Assembly (NCBI GenBank): GCA_964434865.1
Contig: CAYSWV010000016.1
Span: forward strand, 1 to 64,000
DNA length: 64,000 bases
Origin: CAYSWV01 sp964434865
GTDB taxonomy: Bacteria; Cyanobacteriota; Cyanobacteriia; Thermostichales; Thermostichaceae
Direction of reading: 5' to 3'
Part shown: in pieces, positions 60,706 through 64,000 of the stretch
How positions within the stretch are numbered: the first letter of the stretch is position 1
Layout of the letters: every line of letters starts with the position of its first letter
The notes under the pieces: generated by a model
The model's database searches: none
What the model was told of the DNA's origin: nothing
What the model saw: only the letters and a program-made list of their open reading frames with translations
Translations under genes and position numbers: made by a program

Positions 60706-61755
60706 GTGGATTCGATGTCTCCTGCTCAAACGTTTTCCAGCCCAGAGTTAGTTGACCCCAACTCACTCAACCGAAGACAACTGTTACAACTAGCCGGTGG
60801 TACTTTAGGTGCTTCTCTGATAGCCAGTGCTACCCGTGGTTCTGTACAAGCCCAATCGGCTTCTAGCTCTGTTTTGGTCCTGAAAACGGCTGATCGGGTC
60901 GCGGGCATTCGTCAAGTATTAGATGAGCTGCAACCCAATTTCAAGGGTAAAGGTCTGTTTGTAAAACCCAATTACAACACCGGTGATCCAGCTCCAGCGG
61001 CTACGGATACAGATTTGCTGGCAGCACTTCTAGATGATTGTCAACAAAGTGGATGTTTTGATCTCACCATTGGCGATCGATCGGGGATGGCTTCTACCCG
61101 ACAGGCGATGCAACGGAAAGGCGTCTTTGAATTGGCTGATAGGCTAGGTGCCAAAACGTTAGTTTTTGATGAAATGGCAGCTGATCAATGGCAGTACTTT
61201 CCAGCTGATGGGACTCATTGGCAACAAGGCTTTGCGTTTGCACGGCCTATTTTAAGCTCTGAGGCCATTGTGAATACTTGCTGTCTCAAAACGCATCGAT
61301 TTGGGGGGCACTTCACCTTATCGTTGAAAAATACCGTTGGAATGGTGGCGAAGTATGTGCCTGGCGATCCATTTAATTACATGCGTGATCTTCATAGCTC
61401 ACCCCATCAACGGCTGATGATCGCAGAAATCAATCAAGTGTATCAACCTGATCTCGTGGTGATTGATGGTATCGACGCTTTTGTGGATGGTGGGCCTGAA
61501 GCGGGAACTCAAGTTGAGGCTCAAGTCATGCTAGCGGGGACTGATCGAGTAGCCGTTGACGCGGTTGCCATTGCGATGCTCCGAGTATTAGGAACAACAG
61601 CTACAGTTAATCAAGGTTCAATCTGGCAACTGGAACAAGTGCAGCGGGCAGTTGAGCTGGGGTTAGGTGCCAGTAGCCCCGATCAAATTGAACTCATTAC
61701 CGTGGATGCTCCTGGAGCTGCCCTGGCTGATCAACTTCGACCTCAGCTGGTTTAG
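60706..61755 (+). CDS. Tat-exported DUF362 protein
   Basis: A 349-residue protein. A twin-arginine signal NRRQLLQLAGGTLGASLIASATRGSVQAQ is clear, which means folded or cofactor-bearing export. The mature part matches DUF362: KGKGLFVKPNYNTGDPAPAATDTDLLAALLDDC, NTCCLKTHRFGGHFTLSLKNTVGMV, LVVIDGIDAFVDGGPEAG. It follows the MacAB operon by 56 bp in the same direction. DUF362 is uncharacterised, often linked with iron-sulfur proteins; no cluster-binding CxxCxxC set is visible here. Its last 59 bp overlap the DUF58 gene. Confidence 0.85.
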   Translation: MDSMSPAQTFSSPELVDPNSLNRRQLLQLAGGTLGASLIASATRGSVQAQSASSSVLVLKTADRVAGIRQVLDELQPNFKGKGLFVKPNYNTGDPAPAATDTDLLAALLDDCQQSGCFDLTIGDRSGMASTRQAMQRKGVFELADRLGAKTLVFDEMAADQWQYFPADGTHWQQGFAFARPILSSEAIVNTCCLKTHRFGGHFTLSLKNTVGMVAKYVPGDPFNYMRDLHSSPHQRLMIAEINQVYQPDLVVIDGIDAFVDGGPEAGTQVEAQVMLAGTDRVAVDAVAIAMLRVLGTTATVNQGSIWQLEQVQRAVELGLGASSPDQIELITVDAPGAALADQLRPQLV

Positions 61756-62881
61756 CTCGATCAAATGGGATCTTAGCGACTGTGCGAGCTGGACTGGTTG
61801 GCGGAAACTGAGGACCATGAGCTAACACAACACATCGGTCCAGCGGTTTAAGGTGCCAGGAAGTTTGCGATAGAGTCCTGGGATCACGATGAAACTGAAG
61901 TTTAGCTAACACTGTCCAAATCAGATCCAGTTGAGAAGGGCCTAGGCCCAAAGGTGTGGTTTGATCTAAGGTGACTAAAGCAACAGGATAACCCAAGTTA
62001 ATCAAGTATTGGGCTAGCCCTGCACATTGAGCTACACCGTGTTCTAACCACTGATGGTGTTGCTGCTGATCCTCAGGTTCAAACGGAACTTGACTGGGGA
62101 AAGGGATCCAATGATTGTAAAAACACAGGGTTAAGGCTTGAGCTTCTTGCCGTTCTAGTTCTCGGACTACCAAATTTTCCCGCTTGGCTGAACTCTTCCA
62201 ATGGACTTGACGTAAGCTTTCAAAGGGACGGTGGTCTCTTAGTCCTAGGAAATCCCCGTCTGTCCCTACTTGTGATCGAGGCTGGTTACCCTGAGGTAGG
62301 GATCCAAGAAACGGTAACCTGGCGGGGGGCACTGGAGTAGGATAAACCAAGAGCTGATCAGGCTGATTCAAACCAATGCGCTTTTGAAAGAGTTCAAAGG
62401 GAAATGATGAAGCCACTAAAAACCCATCTAATGTCCAGATCCCTCGGTCCAAAAAGGTATACGAATAAGTTGCAGACGCGGTGGTTTGAGGAGGCACCCG
62501 AAAGAAGAAAACATAGGGATGCTCGTTAGGAGCGAGGGCTTGAATTTGATCTGCGATCACAACCGAAAAACAGGGTAACCACCGCTTGAGATTAGTCAAG
62601 ATCAAAGTCATTCTCACTGGTTGGCCAGCAAAGATGCGGGGGGGTACCTGACGTTGAACCTGAATATCACGCAGAATCCACTCCGGCAGAATACTACTAA
62701 TCCCAATTAGGCTTAGCAACATGCCAAACAAGAGATAGAGTGGGTTATTACCAGTGTTGAAAGCAGCAATACTGACAAAAAGCGCAATACCCACAAAGAT
62801 CTTGCCAATCCGTGTGTAGCGAGGAACTCGAAATCGGCGTTTTTTGATAACAGGTTGGGATTGAGGGGCTGATCTTATCAC
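61697..62881 (-). CDS. DUF58 membrane-associated protein
   Basis: A 394-residue protein with GTG start at 62881. Two hydrophobic segments near the N-terminus (IGKIFVGIALFVSIAAFNTG, LYLLFGMLLSLIGISSIL) are followed by a soluble part with the DUF58 core DGDFLGLRDHRPFESLRQVHWKSSAKRENLVVRELE. DUF58 proteins are usually beside a MoxR ATPase and transglutaminase-like genes; neither is here. The C-terminal 59 bp overlap DUF362 in antisense. Function unknown. Confidence 0.85.
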   Translation of the reverse strand: MIRSAPQSQPVIKKRRFRVPRYTRIGKIFVGIALFVSIAAFNTGNNPLYLLFGMLLSLIGISSILPEWILRDIQVQRQVPPRIFAGQPVRMTLILTNLKRWLPCFSVVIADQIQALAPNEHPYVFFFRVPPQTTASATYSYTFLDRGIWTLDGFLVASSFPFELFQKRIGLNQPDQLLVYPTPVPPARLPFLGSLPQGNQPRSQVGTDGDFLGLRDHRPFESLRQVHWKSSAKRENLVVRELERQEAQALTLCFYNHWIPFPSQVPFEPEDQQQHHQWLEHGVAQCAGLAQYLINLGYPVALVTLDQTTPLGLGPSQLDLIWTVLAKLQFHRDPRTLSQTSWHLKPLDRCVVLAHGPQFPPTSPARTVAKIPFDRAKPAEVEVDQPGQLQEHPR

Positions 62882-63005
62882 TAGGCGATCTCTGTAAGCT
62901 CAGCTCTATTCTGCCAAACAGAGGCCACCATTGACTCTATGACTCTACTAGGGACCTCTCACTTAGAGTTGAGACTAAGGCCAGGTCTAGCCTTGAGCTT
63001 AATCA

Positions 63006-63350
63006 TTAGTACATAGGAACTGTTGGATCGATCTCGCAAGACCAAGCATGAATACCACCCGAGATATTGGTGACTTGAGTAAACCCTTGCTGCATAAGCC
63101 ACTGCGTCATTTGAGCCGATCGCATCCCATGATGGCAAAGGACATAAGTGGGTTGATGGGGGTCTAGATCAGTAAGGATCTGGGTTGACCACACTTCAAA
63201 TTGACTCAGTGGATAGTTTTGAAATCCTAAGTGGTTGAGATGAGCAAGCTCAAGTTCCTGAGGTTCTCTAACATCAATTAACTGAAGGTCAGCTTTGGGT
63301 TGGATTAAGAGATTTTGAAAAGCTTTGATCGAAATAGCAGGGATTGACAT
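63006..63350 (-). CDS. Rhodanese-like domain protein
   Basis: A 114-residue single-domain rhodanese. LQLIDVREPQELELAHL is the first family motif, and the active-site loop reads VLCHHGMRSAQMTQWL with the catalytic Cys in CHHGMRS; WCSG-like ISGGIHAW follows. It transfers sulfane sulfur or acts as a scavenger in the cytoplasm. The single-domain size is like GlpE or PspE. It lies upstream of DUF58 on the same strand with about 120 bp between them. Confidence 0.9.
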   Translation of the reverse strand: MSIPAISIKAFQNLLIQPKADLQLIDVREPQELELAHLNHLGFQNYPLSQFEVWSTQILTDLDPHQPTYVLCHHGMRSAQMTQWLMQQGFTQVTNISGGIHAWSCEIDPTVPMY

Positions 63351-63394
63351 AGATCCTGGCCTAGATGGGTTGATATACAGGAGGTGTCCTCAGG

Positions 63395-63649
63395 CTACTC
63401 TTGAGATGGGTTGTGGAGATCGTCAGTAGATCTCAAGTAGTCGCGCAACAGTTGAGGCCACAGGACTAAGAAATAGATCCACCACAGAGTAATGGGGACA
63501 GTGACAAGCAGTGTCAGCCAGATCCGATGCCCTAACCACCAACTTCCACCAATCACGAAGCTACCGGTCAGCAGAATAGACCAAGGTTGACACCACCAAG
63601 GTTTATAAGTCCAGGGATTAAAAGCGGAGTCGGATGATTGATCAGGCAT
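63395..63649 (-). CDS. Small two-helix membrane protein (DUF6737-like)
   Basis: An 84-residue protein. The motif PWTYKPWWCQPWSILLTGSF and a pair of helices (WSILLTGSFVIGGSWWL, IWLTLLVTVPITLWWIYFLVLWP) match a small cyanobacterial family I recall as DUF6737. It ends in a charged tail (RDYLRSTDDLHN). The function is unknown. It is 44 bp upstream of the rhodanese gene on the same strand, so likely co-transcribed. Confidence 0.75.
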   Translation of the reverse strand: MPDQSSDSAFNPWTYKPWWCQPWSILLTGSFVIGGSWWLGHRIWLTLLVTVPITLWWIYFLVLWPQLLRDYLRSTDDLHNPSQE

Positions 63650-64000
63650 GGGTACTCTCCAGCCATACGTCTCAATAAGTGTAGTCTATGATGATTTTAT
63701 TCAACTTGGACGAAGATTCATAACTCCCCTAACCTAATCTGATCATTCCCAAGCGATGTCCTGCTACGATAGACTGAACTTAGAACTAACTAGGACAACG
63801 TGCCCTTCATGATAGGTATCGTTTTGTTGATTTGACTTAAATTTACAACTTACAACACCCTGAGCCTAACAGTCTAGGACCTCATTCAAACCTGGTCGAC
63901 CTGCACAATGAGTGACTAGCCCAGTAAATTCAAACCCTAATGACCAAACCCTAATGACCAAACCCCTAGTGACAATCAGACAACTTTAACCACTCAAGCC
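63650..64000. other. Terminal 351-bp intergenic sequence
   Basis: No gene is seen to the window edge. It contains a triple 14-bp tandem repeat (63931-63973) and otherwise nothing recognisable. The next gene may lie beyond. Confidence 0.5.
63931..63973. repeat. 14-15-bp tandem repeat, 3 copies
   Basis: CAAACCCTAATGAC is identical at 63931-63944 and 63945-63958, with CAAACCCCTAGTGAC at 63959-63973 as a diverged copy. Confidence 0.9.

Overview
The window is a stretch of cyanobacterial chromosome from a draft assembly; it holds two gaps of exactly 100 N, at 28285-28384 and 43460-43559. Photosynthetic and cyanobacterial markers are the first codons of psbD (photosystem II D2) at the left edge, a UbiA-type prenyltransferase of plastoquinone synthesis, Ccs1/CcsB for c-type cytochromes, a plant-type 2Fe-2S ferredoxin, HisZ, a ZipN/Ftn2 (ARC6-type) division protein and a CHAT/DUF928 pair. 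GC content looks moderate. GATC seems enriched, yet I saw only one perfect HIP1 octamer (GCGATCGC, 38993-39000), so this is not a typical HIP1-rich cyanobacterium. I cannot name the genus. LAYOUT. 1-1142: psbD start and ubiA. 1555-8291: a co-directional cluster with an anti-sigma-like ATPase, a STAS-like protein, a hybrid histidine kinase, a degenerate-NERD/substrate-binding fusion, an anchored PstS-like protein and a small membrane protein. It has no transporter permease and is the best candidate here for an undescribed signalling module. 8345-12045: a translationally coupled CHAT-protease/DUF928 pair. 13225-20701: chromosome maintenance, with mutL-smc as a likely operon and recN divergent from it. 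20718-23861: a membrane/redox group of a UreH-like fusion, a YtkA-like secreted protein and ccs1. 24879-34299: an MshEN-motif coiled-coil protein, holB (cut by a gap), a PHP phosphatase, hydrolases and hisZ. 34313-35953: tandem J-domains fused to an M50B-like membrane domain without its catalytic Glu. 36598-43894: DUF554, YgfZ, an ABC ATPase, ferredoxin, a ZipN carrying an SH3b domain where IMS/DUF4101 is expected, an EcfT/CbiQ protein and a 14-residue-repeat coiled coil. 43907-51723: mixed metabolism, rpsD and cysK. 52471-56955: the ribosomal/transcription cluster rplS-trnW-secE-nusG-rplK-rplA-rplJ-rplL, read on the minus strand, with a terminator-like hairpin ahead of rplJ. 57241-63649: a MacAB-like export system, a Tat-exported DUF362 protein, DUF58, rhodanese and a DUF6737-like protein. 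A second theme is that many intergenic spacers carry 2-3 tandem copies of a 13-20 bp unit. The units at different loci are unrelated to one another, which points to a local duplication process and not to a repeat family.
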